DNA from: Antedon mediterranea
Lineage: Eukaryota; Echinodermata; Crinoidea; Comatulida; Antedonidae
Assembly: GCF_964355755.1 (NCBI RefSeq)
Contig: NC_092677.1
Coordinates: forward strand, 25,514,101-25,578,100
Direction: 5' to 3'
Length of the DNA stretch: 64,000 nucleotides
The notes beneath the pieces were generated by a model. The model saw only the letters and a list, made by a program, of their open reading frames with translations, did no database searches and was not told the DNA's origin. Shown here piece after piece: positions 15,201 through 23,806 of this stretch (position 1 is its first letter; each line of letters opens with the position of its first letter). A program made the position numbers and the translations under genes.

Positions 15201-15886
15201 CGCAAACTTTATATCAATATTTTGTTATAGTAATTCTATTTTTTTATGAAATGTTTGATGCAAATTTTTGTTATCGGAATGAAATATGGAGACATTTTTT
15301 TGTCATGCCTAGTTTTTTTAGGGTCTGTTTCTATTGAAAAATTACGAAAGAAGGTTTTTCGTATAAACTGTTATCGGTAGTTTGTTTATAAATGAAGATC
15401 GTATTCCAGTTTAGTATTTACTACAATAAAATCATTTGCGTCAAGTATCGTTTGTTATGAAATGACATTATTACCCACAATACAGTTTGTTGGACGGAAA
15501 TGCCACTGTTAAATGTTCAATTCAATTCAACGTCAACATTTATTTTCTTTCTTTCAATCAATAATAAAACAATTGAATAAGGTATTAAAAAAGAAAGTTA
15601 GAGTTTCAAATAATACATTTTATAAATATCAGCTATATTCATATATAGTATTTTGTTTTGTAGAGCACTCTTCATTTCGAAACGGTACATTTTTGTTGTG
15701 AACACTATTAGCATTTTGCAAAGCTTGTTGAGCTTGTGCACTCTTTGTGTTCATAATCAGTGTACCATGTCCCGCATACCTGGCTCAGCCTATATATTGT
15801 GCCAGTTATGCGGTACATTTCATTTCGAAACCTGAGCTGCACTGACGAGATCTAATAAGATCGAAACAGTACTGTCTGCAGATTGG

Positions 15887-15918
<32 letters not shown>

Positions 15919-16509
15919 TTTCATTGAGTTGAGTTGAAAAAAATCACCATTCATACTGCTTTAGGTATGAAATAAAATAAACATTTCTTGCCGATCCAAA
16001 CTGGAATCAGTTGGGGTTTTTTTTCGTGGACCTATTTCTGCTAACTTTTAAAAAAAAGTATCGAATGCCGCATTTTCGTACTCAATAGAAATGGGCCCTA
16101 AAAACCCTTCTCCTCAGCCCTTTAATTACTTCTGTCAAGATTTACTCGGATAATTGTATTGGTGGAGCTGTAGCTTGGTGGTTAACATGCTTGCCTTCCA
16201 ATCCCGAGGTCCGGGTTCAATCCTGACGTAGTGCCAGGGTTGTAACTCAAGACTCTTGCTCCCTAAGCCTCAAATGAGACTTTGTTTATAAGCATGATAA
16301 ATTATAGAAATAGTTTATCCATCTATAATTGGAAAGGTACTCGCTGTTCGATGCGTATGAAATAAAAAAAATAAAACGATGTTTCATAAACTGTTACAGA
16401 AAACAAAACGATATCAAGTCAACCACAAACAGTCGTGCTTCCAGAATTTGATTCGTCCAGTGGAAAAACTGATGAGACCTCCAGCAACAGTGAAGACTTT
16501 AATTTTTAG
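239..16509 (+). CDS. CCCH zinc finger / double Tudor / armadillo / CS-domain protein (5' partial)
   Basis: The exons are 239-303, 520-619, 1358-1636, 1735-1824, 2207-2269, 2603-2664, 2988-3117, 3418-3497, 3967-4089, 4234-4437, 4586-4718, 5135-5266, 5805-5969, 6282-6350, 6784-6848, 7293-7415, 7831-7891, 9041-9105, 9644-9766, 10145-10273, 10560-10635, 11381-11481, 11860-12255, 12534-12647, 13217-13376, 14644-14752 and 16400-16509. All junctions are GT/AG and phases agree (3327 nt, 1108 residues plus stop). In visible residue numbers: CCCH finger C12-x8-C21-x4-C26-x3-H30; Tudor 1 about 55-190 (GDLCVIED, VQLVDNGRF); Tudor 2 about 380-430 with hallmark FLDYGDLEDI; armadillo-like helices about 565-780 (LCDLLK, GGLDELCDIM); linker; CS/p23-like domain about 945-1060 (WPRLTKSKTK, VSFIGVDFERW); acidic Ser-rich tail. 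Known: Tudor domains with CS domains occur in TDRD12/Yb-type piRNA factors. Inferred: a germ-granule/piRNA protein. The start lies upstream of the window, so a helicase could precede the finger. Confidence 0.8.
722..1335. repeat. Intronic minisatellite, about 90-105 bp unit, about 6 copies
   Basis: A unit containing CACAAGAGGCTACTTCTGTC followed by TATTTATTGACTTAAGTGAA recurs about six times in the intron between the second and third visible exons of the Tudor/CS gene. The last two units are nearly identical, so expansion is recent at the 3' end. Confidence 0.75.
1847..2051 (-). repeat. tRNA-Gly-derived SINE (copy 1)
   Basis: Read on the - strand this begins GTGGAGCTGTAGCTTAGTGG and carries a tRNA-Gly(UCC)-like anticodon region (CTTCCAATCC) and a B-box-like GGGTTCAATCCTGAC. 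It ends in a short A-rich tail. A second copy lies at 16163-16377 on the + strand, sharing the tRNA-unrelated body. Confidence 0.65.
2680..2843. repeat. MITE-A copy
   Basis: Left end TCTACACTATCAAACT, right end partly decayed (GTGTAGGAAGAGCTTTAA). The interior carries three units of CCATATTTGGGCACATCACTA, one of the longer internal arrays of this family. Confidence 0.7.
3599..3905 (+). repeat. tRNA-derived SINE, second family (copy 1)
   Basis: A-box-like TGGCTGAGCGATTAAG (tRNA-Leu/Ser-like) and B-box-like GGGTTTGAAGCTC are followed by a conserved body ending CAAGAGGTTGCCAGTATAAAT. A diverged copy lies at 52885-53180. It sits in an intron of the Tudor/CS gene. Confidence 0.65.
4836..4984. repeat. 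MITE-A copy
   Basis: Both ends are visible (AAAGCTCTGTCTACACTATC and GATAGTGTAGACAGAG). The arms pair as a near-complete palindrome. Intronic in the Tudor/CS gene. Confidence 0.8.
5430..5705. repeat. MITE-B copy, enlarged
   Basis: Ends AAGCTTTGTTCCCACTAGAACG and CGCTAGTGGGAACTAAGCTTT are in inverted orientation. This copy is about 275 bp, longer than the usual 180 bp, so its centre holds extra sequence. Confidence 0.7.
6482..6625. repeat. MITE-A copy
   Basis: Near-complete palindrome with ends CAGCTCTGTCTACACTATC and GATAGTGCAGACAGAGCTT; intronic in the Tudor/CS gene. Confidence 0.8.
8000..8160. repeat. MITE-A copy
   Basis: Full-length palindromic copy with ends AAGCTATGTCTACACTATC and GATAGTGTAGACAGAGCTTA. 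It lies immediately upstream of the 5S-derived SINE. Confidence 0.8.
8182..8545 (+). repeat. 5S-rRNA-derived SINE
   Basis: The first ~115 bp resemble 5S rRNA: TACGGCTTTACCACGTTGAA at the 5' end, GAAGTTAAGCGACGTTGGGC (box A region), then GGTTAGAGCTTGGATGGGAG and CTGGGAATACCGGGTGCTGT (box C region). A ~230 bp unrelated body follows and ends in an A-rich tail. A free-standing 5S gene would end after GCTGT and a T-run, so a 5S-headed SINE (SINE3 type) fits best. It is intronic in the Tudor/CS gene. Confidence 0.75.
8714..8898. repeat. Perfect foldback element, 46 bp arms
   Basis: Arms 8714-8759 and 8853-8898 are exact reverse complements (46/46), with a ~93 bp AT-rich loop. The arm begins ACAGATATTGCCTGCTTAG. 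It lies inside an intron of the Tudor/CS gene. Confidence 0.85.
9380..9559. repeat. MITE-B copy
   Basis: About 180 bp palindromic element with ends AAAGCGTGGTTCCCACTAGC and CTAGTGGGAACCACGCTTTA, interior CAATCACAAGCGATGGCTTA. It is close to the family consensus. Confidence 0.8.
9811..10094. repeat. MITE-C copy
   Basis: Left end GATGCATTGTCCCCCTG, right end GAGGACAATATATCTTTAC, with the family interior AATGTCACATAAACGTTAT. It contains a polypyrimidine-ACAG stretch typical of this family. Confidence 0.7.
10745..11010. repeat. Tandem repeat, about 70 bp unit, 4 copies
   Basis: The unit contains TCCATTGAGATCCAGTCACT followed by GATGCCCACAGCATTGTC. A single diverged unit with the same flanks (TTTTACTTTATCGTTTTGAT, TTTGCCTTTGGATTTAT) occurs at 41945-42070. 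This is therefore an interspersed element whose core amplified here. Confidence 0.75.
12323..12488. repeat. MITE-A copy
   Basis: Full-length copy, ends TAAGCTCTGTCCACACTATC and GATAGTGTAGACAGAGCTTT, between the two exons flanking the start of the CS domain. Confidence 0.8.
12817..13147. repeat. Tandem half-MITE-A units plus one full MITE-A
   Basis: Two truncated left halves of MITE-A (from 12817 and about 12905), each followed by GGAATACAGACATCTT, precede a full-length copy (13006-13147). The right flank of the full copy also reads AGAAATACAGATATCTT. This points to tandem duplication of a MITE plus its flank, with loss of right halves. Confidence 0.7.
13406..13555. repeat. MITE-A copy
   Basis: Full-length palindromic copy, ends TAAAGCTCTGTCTACACAATC and TAGTGTAGACAGAGCTTA. 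It lies in the intron inside the CS-domain coding region. Confidence 0.8.
13762..13866 (+). CDS. Possible 35-codon cassette exon inside the CS domain
   Basis: This stop-free 105 nt segment has a TTTAG acceptor and a GT donor (TTG/GTGGGT). It is phase 0 at both ends, as are the flanking exons, so it could be included without a frameshift. It has higher GC than its surroundings. However, it would interrupt WPRLTKSKTK-VSFIGVDFERW, which is contiguous in CS domains. It may be an alternative exon or a chance ORF. Confidence 0.35.
13982..14328. repeat. MITE-C copy
   Basis: Ends AAAGATATATTGTCCACATG and GGGGTACAATACATCTTTAA bracket the family interior (ACTTTGACCAAAACTGGATT). It lies in the Tudor/CS gene, in the intron before the last CS exon. 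Confidence 0.75.
14808..15230. repeat. Inverted-repeat element with about 70 bp arms
   Basis: The left arm (GTTCTGAAAAGAACTGTTGA, preceded by GATATAAAGTG) is reverse-complemented at about 15160-15230 (AACTCAACAGTTCTTTTCAG, then CTTTATATC). Separate from the other MITE families; it lies in the last intron of the Tudor/CS gene. Confidence 0.6.
15300..16112. mobile_element. TIR element about 0.8 kb enclosing the ribozyme region
   Basis: Left end TTTTTAGGGTCTGTTTCTAT is matched in inverse by ATAGAAATGGGCCCTAAAAA at the right. A second inner match, ATTCCAGTTT, supports arms of roughly 100 bp. No transposase is visible. The interior holds the hammerhead ribozyme and an (AT)n run. Confidence 0.5.
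15837..15881 (+). ncRNA. Type I hammerhead ribozyme
   Basis: Stem I is CTGCA (15837-15841) pairing with TGCAG (15877-15881). The core is CTGACGA (15842-15848). Stem II is GATCT/AGATC with an AATA loop (15849-15862). GAAA (15863-15866) follows. Stem III is CAG/CTG with a 2-nt TA loop (15867-15874). TC (15875-15876) gives the predicted cleavage site after GUC. Every invariant core position of a hammerhead is present. A tiny stem III is typical of ribozymes in Penelope-like elements and retrozymes, which may act as dimers. An (AT)n run follows. Confidence 0.85.
16163..16377 (+). repeat. tRNA-Gly-derived SINE (copy 2)
   Basis: Starts GGTGGAGCTGTAGCTTGGTG. The region TGCTTGCCTTCCAATCC resembles the anticodon arm of tRNA-Gly(UCC), and CCGGGTTCAATCCTGAC is B-box-like. 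The tail ends TATGAAATAAAAAAAATAAAA. It sits just before the last exon of the Tudor/CS gene. Confidence 0.7.
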
Positions 16510-16949
16510 AAACATTTGTTGTTTTGTTCAAATATTGCAATTAATTTTGACGCATTGGTTTAGTGAATGCATGCTCACAAATTTTAATAGTCAGTGTGTG
16601 AGATATAGGGATTTTTATGCAGAAAGAAGTTCTCAGTTATTTGTATCTGATTTTCTTTAATTGCATTAAATGTAAAAAAGTATGCAGAATTATTGTTTTA
16701 TAGTACAATTTTTATACGATTTTGAGAAAAATGTGCATAAAAGTATTTGAATAAAAAAAAAAGTAATATTTCTTCTGTTAAAAAATTTTTGGCAGATTTA
16801 TTGTTTTATAGTACACATTTCTTTCCAAATATCTTTTTCTACGATTTTGAGAAAATTAAAAAAAAGTAATATTTCTTCTGTTAAATTGGTATTTGTTCTA
16901 TTGATAATTTACAGTAATTTGTTTTAGATATACGTTGTAGTTTGTAAGT
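16510..16949. other. 3' flank of the Tudor/CS gene
   Basis: AT-rich sequence with a ~50 bp direct repeat (TTTTATAGTACA..., ACGATTTTGAGAAAA) around 16695-16750 and 16800-16860. Several AATAAA-like hexamers could end the mRNA. No further gene is seen. Confidence 0.45.
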
Positions 16950-17164
16950 AAAGCTTGGTTCCCACTAGCGACGCAACGTAAGGCAACCTACGCAACGTAA
17001 GAAAGTCCCCTTCCAATAATTGTATTTTCCCCCACCTGCGTAAAATCAAACCTGCGATGTTTGAAGCACTGTTTCATCGTCGGTTCCCACATGTGATTAC
17101 TGAATACATCACTTTGCTTTGCGTCGATCCGGCGTTGCGTTACGTTCTAGTTAGAACCACGCTT
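16950..17164. repeat. MITE-B copy, diverged
   Basis: Ends AAGCTTGGTTCCCACTAGCG and ACGTTCTAGTTAGAACCACG; the interior is largely replaced. Confidence 0.65.
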
Positions 17165-17173
17165 AACGTTTCA

Positions 17174-17255
17174 GCGAAGGGACGTATCTGCCCAGGGACG
17201 TTTCTGCCCAGGGACGTTTCGGTCCAGGGACGTTTCTGTCCAGGGACGTTTTTTG
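17174..17255. repeat. Short tandem repeat, 18 bp unit
   Basis: About five units of CCAGGGACGTTTCTG.CC run head to tail in the 3' flank of the first sulfotransferase gene. Confidence 0.8.
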
Positions 17256-17623
17256 CAGAGGGATATGTAAGCAAAAATAATAATAAAGCAAATAAAAAAG
17301 ATACCATTATGAAATTGAGCTATTGGTACAAGTACTACTGTATATACTGTACTAGCATCAGTATACAAGCAAGGTAATAAACATGTATTCGTGCAATGGT
17401 ACAAATAATTTCATCGGAGGTGAAAGTTGTTCTATTTTTACGTCCGAAAATTATTTGAAACTTTCTTCTCCCCATAAAGAATTCCTTCGTATCCAGCTGC
17501 CGCCAAATGACACTCATTAGTCGTCGGTCCATTTGGTTTTAGTCGTCAGAAAGTTGTAGTATAACTTTTCTTCTTTTCAATTTCGAGTTTAAGGTGTTCG
17601 GGACTGGTGTTTAAATGACACTA

Positions 17624-18713
17624 TTAGTCAGTCCATTTTGTTGAAATTTCCATTGTAACTTTTCTTTTTTTCCATTTCGACTTTGGAGGATTTGGGTCAG
17701 GTCTTTCAAATCGTACTATTCCCATTGACTCCTCTATCCGACTGTTCATCAGTTTTGAAGTGTTCATAAAATAGTTGCATCTTGAGTTTGATGCCACGTG
17801 CTGTATATTCGTATCGTGTTGATCTTTTCCCTTTTCCACTTCTTGGAAGCAATCTTTGATAAAATTGGACTGTAGCATTTTAAATGTTGCTAAATCATCT
17901 TTAAATGAATCGCCATATTCAACAATTCTTTCTTTGAATCTTTTCAGAAAATAATCGTAAAGTTGACTGTCTGCCCAATTCCAATTTCGAATGTGTTGTT
18001 TAAGATTGCTGTCGAGTACACTCCGTTTAACTTTTTTTCTTCGATTTATTGGTAAATAAACCAAATCGCGTAAATCCCAGCAAAGAACTTTGCTAAGTAA
18101 AACTAAAGATTCGTCATAGTATTCATTTATCAGTATCAAATCCATTTCTTTGTCAAGTTTTCTTATTTTCGTGGTTACAATCCCGGTATTTCTAAAATCT
18201 TTCTTATCCAGGCCTAGATCAAAAAACTGGCTGTTGTGAATGTATGGTAATTTGTCGTAAGTGATGCGTGACATGTAAAATTTCGTTTTCCTGAAGAACT
18301 CTTGCATTTGTCTGAAGTGGGTTCGTCCTGGTACGAACTGACCAAAATAAAAGAAGATAAAGGAGGACTCAAATTGTAGAGCTGGCTCTCTTAGAATGGA
18401 AATATAGACGGGATCACGTCGCATGAACTCGTTAAAAATGTCCGGCGTGTATCGAACATGTAGCGTCAATATATTGTATTTATAATGTTTAAAGTCTCCC
18501 ACAGCAACTCCTTGAGGTGGTATGAACGATTGATAAGATATTGCGTTAAATCGTTTGTTGCTGCTGTGAAAATTGGTTTCATATTGTAGCTTGCGAACAA
18601 ACGATAAAGAGTGTTCATATCCGTAGATGTCAACGAGCCGCGAAAGCGTCGTGCTGCCTGTTTTGTGAGTTTTGGCAAAAACTATCGTCTGTCTTGGCTT
18701 GCATTCCCGCCAA
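17624..18713 (-). CDS. Galactose-3-O-sulfotransferase, catalytic exon (copy 1, 5' exon not found)
   Basis: The enzyme family transfers sulfate from PAPS to the 3-OH of galactose on glycolipids or glycans in the Golgi. The frame is open from an acceptor-like AG at 18714-18715 to the stop at 17624-17626, about 363 residues. It shows the PAPS 5'-phosphosulfate loop (VFAKTHKTGSTTL), the 3'-phosphate motif region (LREPALQFESSF), and family blocks HNSQFFDLGLD and MDLILINEYYDESLVLL. The acceptor and phase 2 match copy 2 exactly, so a membrane-anchor exon should lie at higher coordinates. The exon-1-like sequence at 25677-25847 is frameshifted for this join. The C-terminus is Lys-rich and abuts a ~110 bp degenerate duplication (17510-17700). 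Could be a working gene with an unseen first exon or a young pseudogene. Confidence 0.75.
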
Positions 18714-18845
18714 CTTTGATAAGAATGAAGAAAGAATAATATGCACTCATTACAGTAATATTAATGTCCTATTATTTTTTTCAAACTAGATATTTTATGC
18801 AATTGTACTATATTTTGTTTAATAATATGAAAACTGATCCTTATA

Positions 18846-19026
18846 AACCCTGGTTCCCAATAAGGTAACGCAAAGACGGAAGCGCAACGCAAATTTGGTC
18901 AATCATGACGCGATGATAACAGACCAATGGCAAGTGAAAGTTTGAATAATCCAACGCATGTGATTGGTCACTTTCGTTTCTTGTGGGAAATTGAACCAAG
19001 CTAATTCCTTGCGTTGCATCCATCCA
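18846..19026. repeat. MITE-B copy, degenerate
   Basis: Contains TGGTTCCCAATAAGGTAACG and, near the right end, CTTGCGTTGCATCC; arms are much decayed. Confidence 0.5.
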
Positions 19027-19204
19027 ACCGTACCAATGATTTGTAATAAATATAGTAAAATGTTGGGTTTCGTGAGCTGTGATAAAGTTTAAATAGCTTA
19101 ATTTATAACGTGTTTACTGTACCTTCTGTGTGGTGGTCCAACCTGCACAACCTTAGATAGATTCCTTGCGGGTGCACTACATGAAATGAAAATATATTAG
19201 GCCT

Positions 19205-19334
19205 AAAGCTCTGTCTACACTATCAAACTGTGTGATGTGTCCATAATGGACATACACGATGATGTCATATCACTACCATATGGACACATCACACTTTTTT
19301 GGGAAATGAGTTTGATAGTGTAGACTGAGCTTTA
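19205..19334. repeat. MITE-A copy, short
   Basis: Ends TAAAGCTCTGTCTACACTATC and GATAGTGTAGACTGAGCTTTA. It abuts the next MITE-B copy, so the two share GCTTTAAGCTT. Confidence 0.8.
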
Positions 19335-19512
19335 AGCTTGGTTCCCACTAGAACGTAACCCAAGGACGTAAACGCAACACAAGCGTTTTAACCAATGACA
19401 AGCGAAGTTATAGACAGTTAGCAATCACAAGCGAATAAGCCATCGCTTGTGATTGGTCAATTCACCTGCGCTGCGTCCTTGTGTTGCGTCGCTAGTGGGA
19501 ACCACGCTTTAG
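19332..19512. repeat. MITE-B copy
   Basis: Near-consensus 180 bp copy with ends AAGCTTGGTTCCCACTAGAA and CGCTAGTGGGAACCACGCTT. Confidence 0.8.
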
Positions 19513-19754
19513 GAAATCAATATGTGAAAGATATTGTCAAGGATTAGAGTAACCGCACACGATCTTACCGTATTAATTTTTTCCTATACAAAGTATCTGC
19601 CAAACTTAATTTCCTGCAGGGAACAAACATACTACATTATGATTTAAAAAATAATTATTGTTGCATCAGTAGTTTAACATTCAATTTCTACGATTTGTTT
19701 TTAATCGGTATTGTTTATTTGTTTTGGTTTCATCTTCCGTTTGTTTGTAAGGAG

Positions 19755-19985
19755 TCGAATAGTCCAATAGGGTTGGTGAAATCTGTCCATAATAGGTTAC
19801 TTTTCTGTCCATAATAGGGGACTTTCTGTCCATAATAGGGACTAGAGGGCGCTGTTGTTTGTCCATAATAGGTAACTTTCATAGTTGGCTGTCCAAAATA
19901 GGTAACTTTGTGTCCACAATAGGGGATTTTATTGGAGTAGTGCACCATCCATTGGACAGATTTCACCAACCCCGCTCGAATAGTC
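19755..19985. mobile_element. Small TIR element with 10 bp target duplication
   Basis: TCGAATAGTC (19755-19764 and 19976-19985) flanks an element whose ends are CAATAGGGTTGGTGAAATC and the inverse GATTTCACCAACCCCGC. The interior is a short-period array of GTCCATAATAGG..ACTTTC with about six units. A 9-10 bp duplication is reminiscent of Mutator-like elements. Confidence 0.7.
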
Positions 19986-20361
19986 TGAGTTCCAGACGGA
20001 GTTTTGACTTAATATTAGTTAAAGATAATAACAATTTTGACATTAATGGCGTTTCATAGGTATACTACTTGAGCTTGTAAAAACTTCATCTGAGGAAACA
20101 CGTACAATCATAAATGTTAGTTTCACTGACATTTAACGTATTAATCGATTAATCGATCATGAACATATAATATAGGTCCATTAATCGATAATCGAATAAT
20201 ATGAATAATTTTATCATGGAAAAAATAGACCAATTTACCCGTGTCGTTTTTTCAATGGTTTTGTTGGTTTATCAGGCGGCTTTTTTCTGTTTGTCTTCAC
20301 ATCCGTCTTCCCATCCGGTTTTACATAGTGATGATGGACAGTAGAGTATACAAAATCAGTA

Positions 20362-20440
20362 TTAGTGAGGTTGGCTTGGTAGTTAGGACGCTCCACCAAC
20401 CATCTCAGAATCCCGGGTTTAAATCGATGTCATGATCTTT
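20362..20440 (+). repeat. tRNA-like SINE head
   Basis: A-box-like TTGGCTTGGTAGTTAGGACG and B-box-like CGGGTTTAAATCG lie 30 bases apart, as in a tRNA. The 3' boundary is unclear. Confidence 0.4.
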
Positions 20441-20531
20441 ATGTCAAAACAACTGCATTTCCAAAGGCATGGTATTAAGATTATTATATTATTTGTATAA
20501 ATTATATGTTCCTTGTATAATGGTCAAATGT

Positions 20532-23040
20532 TAGGCCCTGTCTACACTATCAATCTAGTTTGACAAAAAAGGTGTAATGTGCCCAAATGGTTGGTAGTTA
20601 TATGCCCAAATATGGTAGTGATATGACATCATCAGGCCCGTAGCCAGGGGGGGTTTTTATGGTTCGGGCGAACCCCCCTTTACAGCCGAACCCCCCTTAA
20701 CCGACTGCGAACCCCTATCCCCGACATCCACAATACCTCACCACACCCTCATTTCTGAAAATCCTCCAAATACGTGCCCCACAATACAAAAGGTTGTTTG
20801 TAAATTGAAAAATTTGTAAACTCGTTCGTGAATAACTCATACCTTATTGTTAAACAAATGAATTGGTTGCCGATTTTCACCTGAAAAATGATACGAATTT
20901 TTGGTCCCAGGATGTAACATGATATTGACGCGAGCTTGGGCACAAACGAATCGTACAAAGAACACCGCTAGACACCCGCGTACCTATTGTTTCGATCACT
21001 GGCAGTCAGCATGCATAAAGTATATAGCCTTAAAAATGGAACGCGGCGGTTACCTACAATATTTATGTGTGGCTATGAAGTATAGTGTATCATCATCATA
21101 GAGGATTATAGTGAATTTAATATATTACACTATAATATCTATGGTATCATGTATACTGTAGTTTACATTAGGCCTATGGCATTTGATTATTTTTTTCTAG
21201 ACCACCAGCCGATACGTAGGCCTACTCAACTGTATTAATACCACCTATTTACATTGATATATTTAGTTTCCTCAACAAATTGCTGTAAATAAATATAGAT
21301 AGAGCTATCAGGGGCGGTCGCAGGACTATTTTAAGAGGGTTGCCCAAAGACTCCAGGGCTGTAGAGTATTTGAGCAAGCAAATTGTTAAATGACACCCCT
21401 AGATGGCCGCAAATAGTATTCTCGCACGTAAATTTATGATAATTTTTTTTCGTTCAATGCAAACGTCGCGGGGAAGTCTCCGATTAAGGTACTTTTGGTA
21501 CGGTAATACATTCTAATAACTGTACTCAATTAATGTAAATTAATTATCAATTAATAATTTTAAAAAGTTGTACAAAAAATATGAAGCAGTTGCTATAAAT
21601 ATATTGAGCAAAAGGTTAAATTGTATAATTTGGAATTTTAATTCATTTAAAAATGCTAAATAAAGTCAGATGTTAAAACCACATTTTCCAAAAATTCATT
21701 TTCATTTATCCACTATAAACTTTACAAAAGTGTTGTTTTAAACCACACTCAAAATAAAACAAAGAAAATAATGATAGGAAATTTGCAGAAAGAAGCAAAC
21801 TTTGCTCTGTTACCGGTATAACACGGTTCAAATTTTGGAACGTCTATAAATTACTACGGAAATTCGGCCTATTTACGACGAACGTACGGAAATGAAGATA
21901 AATAGGGTACTACACGCATCGGAAATACAACACTATACGCACAATTATGATTTGGCCTAAACATTGGCCTTAGATTATGGAAAACCCCCGGCAAAACGCA
22001 ATAATTATGGACAAATCGATTATTAGCCTTGGCAATATGCTTAATATTTAAAAGGAATGAATATAGGCTATATTTCGTTTGTCGATGAATTTTTTAAATC
22101 ATGTGTGAATGATTGATCCATTAGAGGTAATCTGTGATGGTTCTAGTAACACTGCTATGCGTGCGTAATTTGTGAATAACGTAGTAGTATGCTACATACA
22201 CGAGCCTAGATAGGGAGGATCTGTACTGTCGTTCATTGCGAGAGGAGGGGGAAGTCCGGTAATGTGTCATGAAAAATGTAACAAGCCAGAGATGAAATAA
22301 AATTACTAACATTTAGCTGATTGTCGTTGTTTTAGTCGTCGTCAGAAGTTTATCGACCGACATCTATTTCTCATGTGTAGTAGAGCGTTTCTTTGATTGA
22401 ATAATTTTTTTTGTATTATAACACAAGTTCATTTTGGATTTTCAGTAAATTACCAATTGTTTATTCAAAGTCAAACTGTAACTAATCCCTCACTATTCAA
22501 TCAAAATGTTATTATACTACTGTATTGTTGAAAAATGGATTGCGTGACTTGAAAATAGATTGATAGTAAAATGTAATAAAGACACGTCCTTGTCTGGTTA
22601 TTAGGTATGCATGCTCTGATAAAGCAGAGAATTATTTTTGTAGCGTTCCATTTAAAATAGATTTTATTACAAAGAAATATTTTGGTTGTGAAGGTCGTTT
22701 TAACAATTAGGCTAATATCCAAACAGTCAACAATGATAAAATGCCCTGCAACTCTGTAACTACTTTATGACTAAGCCTATCAAGTTCCGTGTCCGGATGG
22801 TATACGATGAAATGGAACTCAATTTCAATTTAGTGGCAGAAACAACATTTAGTATGAAATTAAGGCTGTTGCCCGGGCCACCGTGACAAGGGAAACACAG
22901 TGACAGTGGGACAGTGACCCAAATACTTAGTGTCCAAACCCCCCCTTGACAGATCCTGGCTACGGCCCTGATCATCATGTCCATATATGGGTACATCACA
23001 TTTTTTTGTCACATAAAATGTGATAGTGTACATAGTTTTA
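20532..23040. repeat. MITE-A copy split by a hAT-like insertion
   Basis: Left part 20532-20632 and right part 22971-23040 join at ATCAT into a normal MITE-A (GATATGACATC/ATCATGTCCATATATGG). Everything between is the inserted element. Confidence 0.8.
20633..22970. mobile_element. hAT-like DNA transposon, 2.3 kb, non-autonomous
   Basis: Ends CAGGCCCGTAGCCAGG and CCTGGCTACGGCCCTG are inverted, with a 5 bp target duplication ATCAT (20628-20632, 22971-22975). G/C-rich runs lie just inside both ends. I see no transposase. A second terminus-like motif, CAGGGGCGGTCGCAGG at about 21309, hints at a nested fragment. Confidence 0.7.
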
Positions 23041-23466
23041 GGTCAAAGGTTAAGTTTAATGTGATGCTGTATCAAGTAACCAATTAATAAGTAATCAATT
23101 AACTATGATACTGGACAGCTTTATATGCACTACCGAGAATCGGTTATTAAATTTAGACTGGGATGCATTTTTAAGATCATGTTTATCTACACAACGATGT
23201 ACCAGTAGCTTACTAAGGTTTAGACCAGCTGACATGTCGCCACATTTTTGGTACTATTTTGACAAACGGTGTGTGTACTTCCAAAGTGTACGAACATATT
23301 AACAAGAGGACAGAAATGACCAGTGATGAGAACAACCGTTGCATTGCCTGAAAGAGAATAATATTGAGAAAATAATTAAATACAATACCGTACGCATGCG
23401 TGAAATATAAAATGGATATGCATCGTCACCGTCCAGTGCGTAACGGCTATGAGCGCTCACTGGCTA
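23041..23466. other. Intergenic, nothing recognised
   Basis: No gene-like exon or repeat family member is evident here. Confidence 0.5.
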
Positions 23467-23806
23467 AAGCTTGATTCCCACTAGGACGCAACGCAAGGAC
23501 GTAAGCGCAACGTAAAGCTTGATTCCCACTAGAACGTAACGCAAGGACGTAAACGCAACGCAAGCGTTTTAACCAATGACAAGCGAAGTTATAGACAGTT
23601 AGCAATCACAAGCGAATAAGCCATCGCTTGTGATTGGTCAATTCACTTGCGTTGCGTTACGTCCTTGTGTTGCGTCGCTAATGGGAACCACGCTTAAGCG
23701 AGTTGACCAATCACAAGCGAAAATTCGGATAATCCATCGCTTGTGATTGGTTAAATTGCTTACGTCGTGCTTACGTCATTGCATTACGTCCTAGTTGGAA
23801 CCAAGG
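23467..23806. repeat. Cluster of three MITE-B pieces
   Basis: A truncated left end (23467-23513), a full copy (23514-23697) and a shorter third copy (about 23694-23806) follow one another. Two successive AAGCTTGATTCCCACTAG ends show local re-insertion or tandem duplication. Confidence 0.75.
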
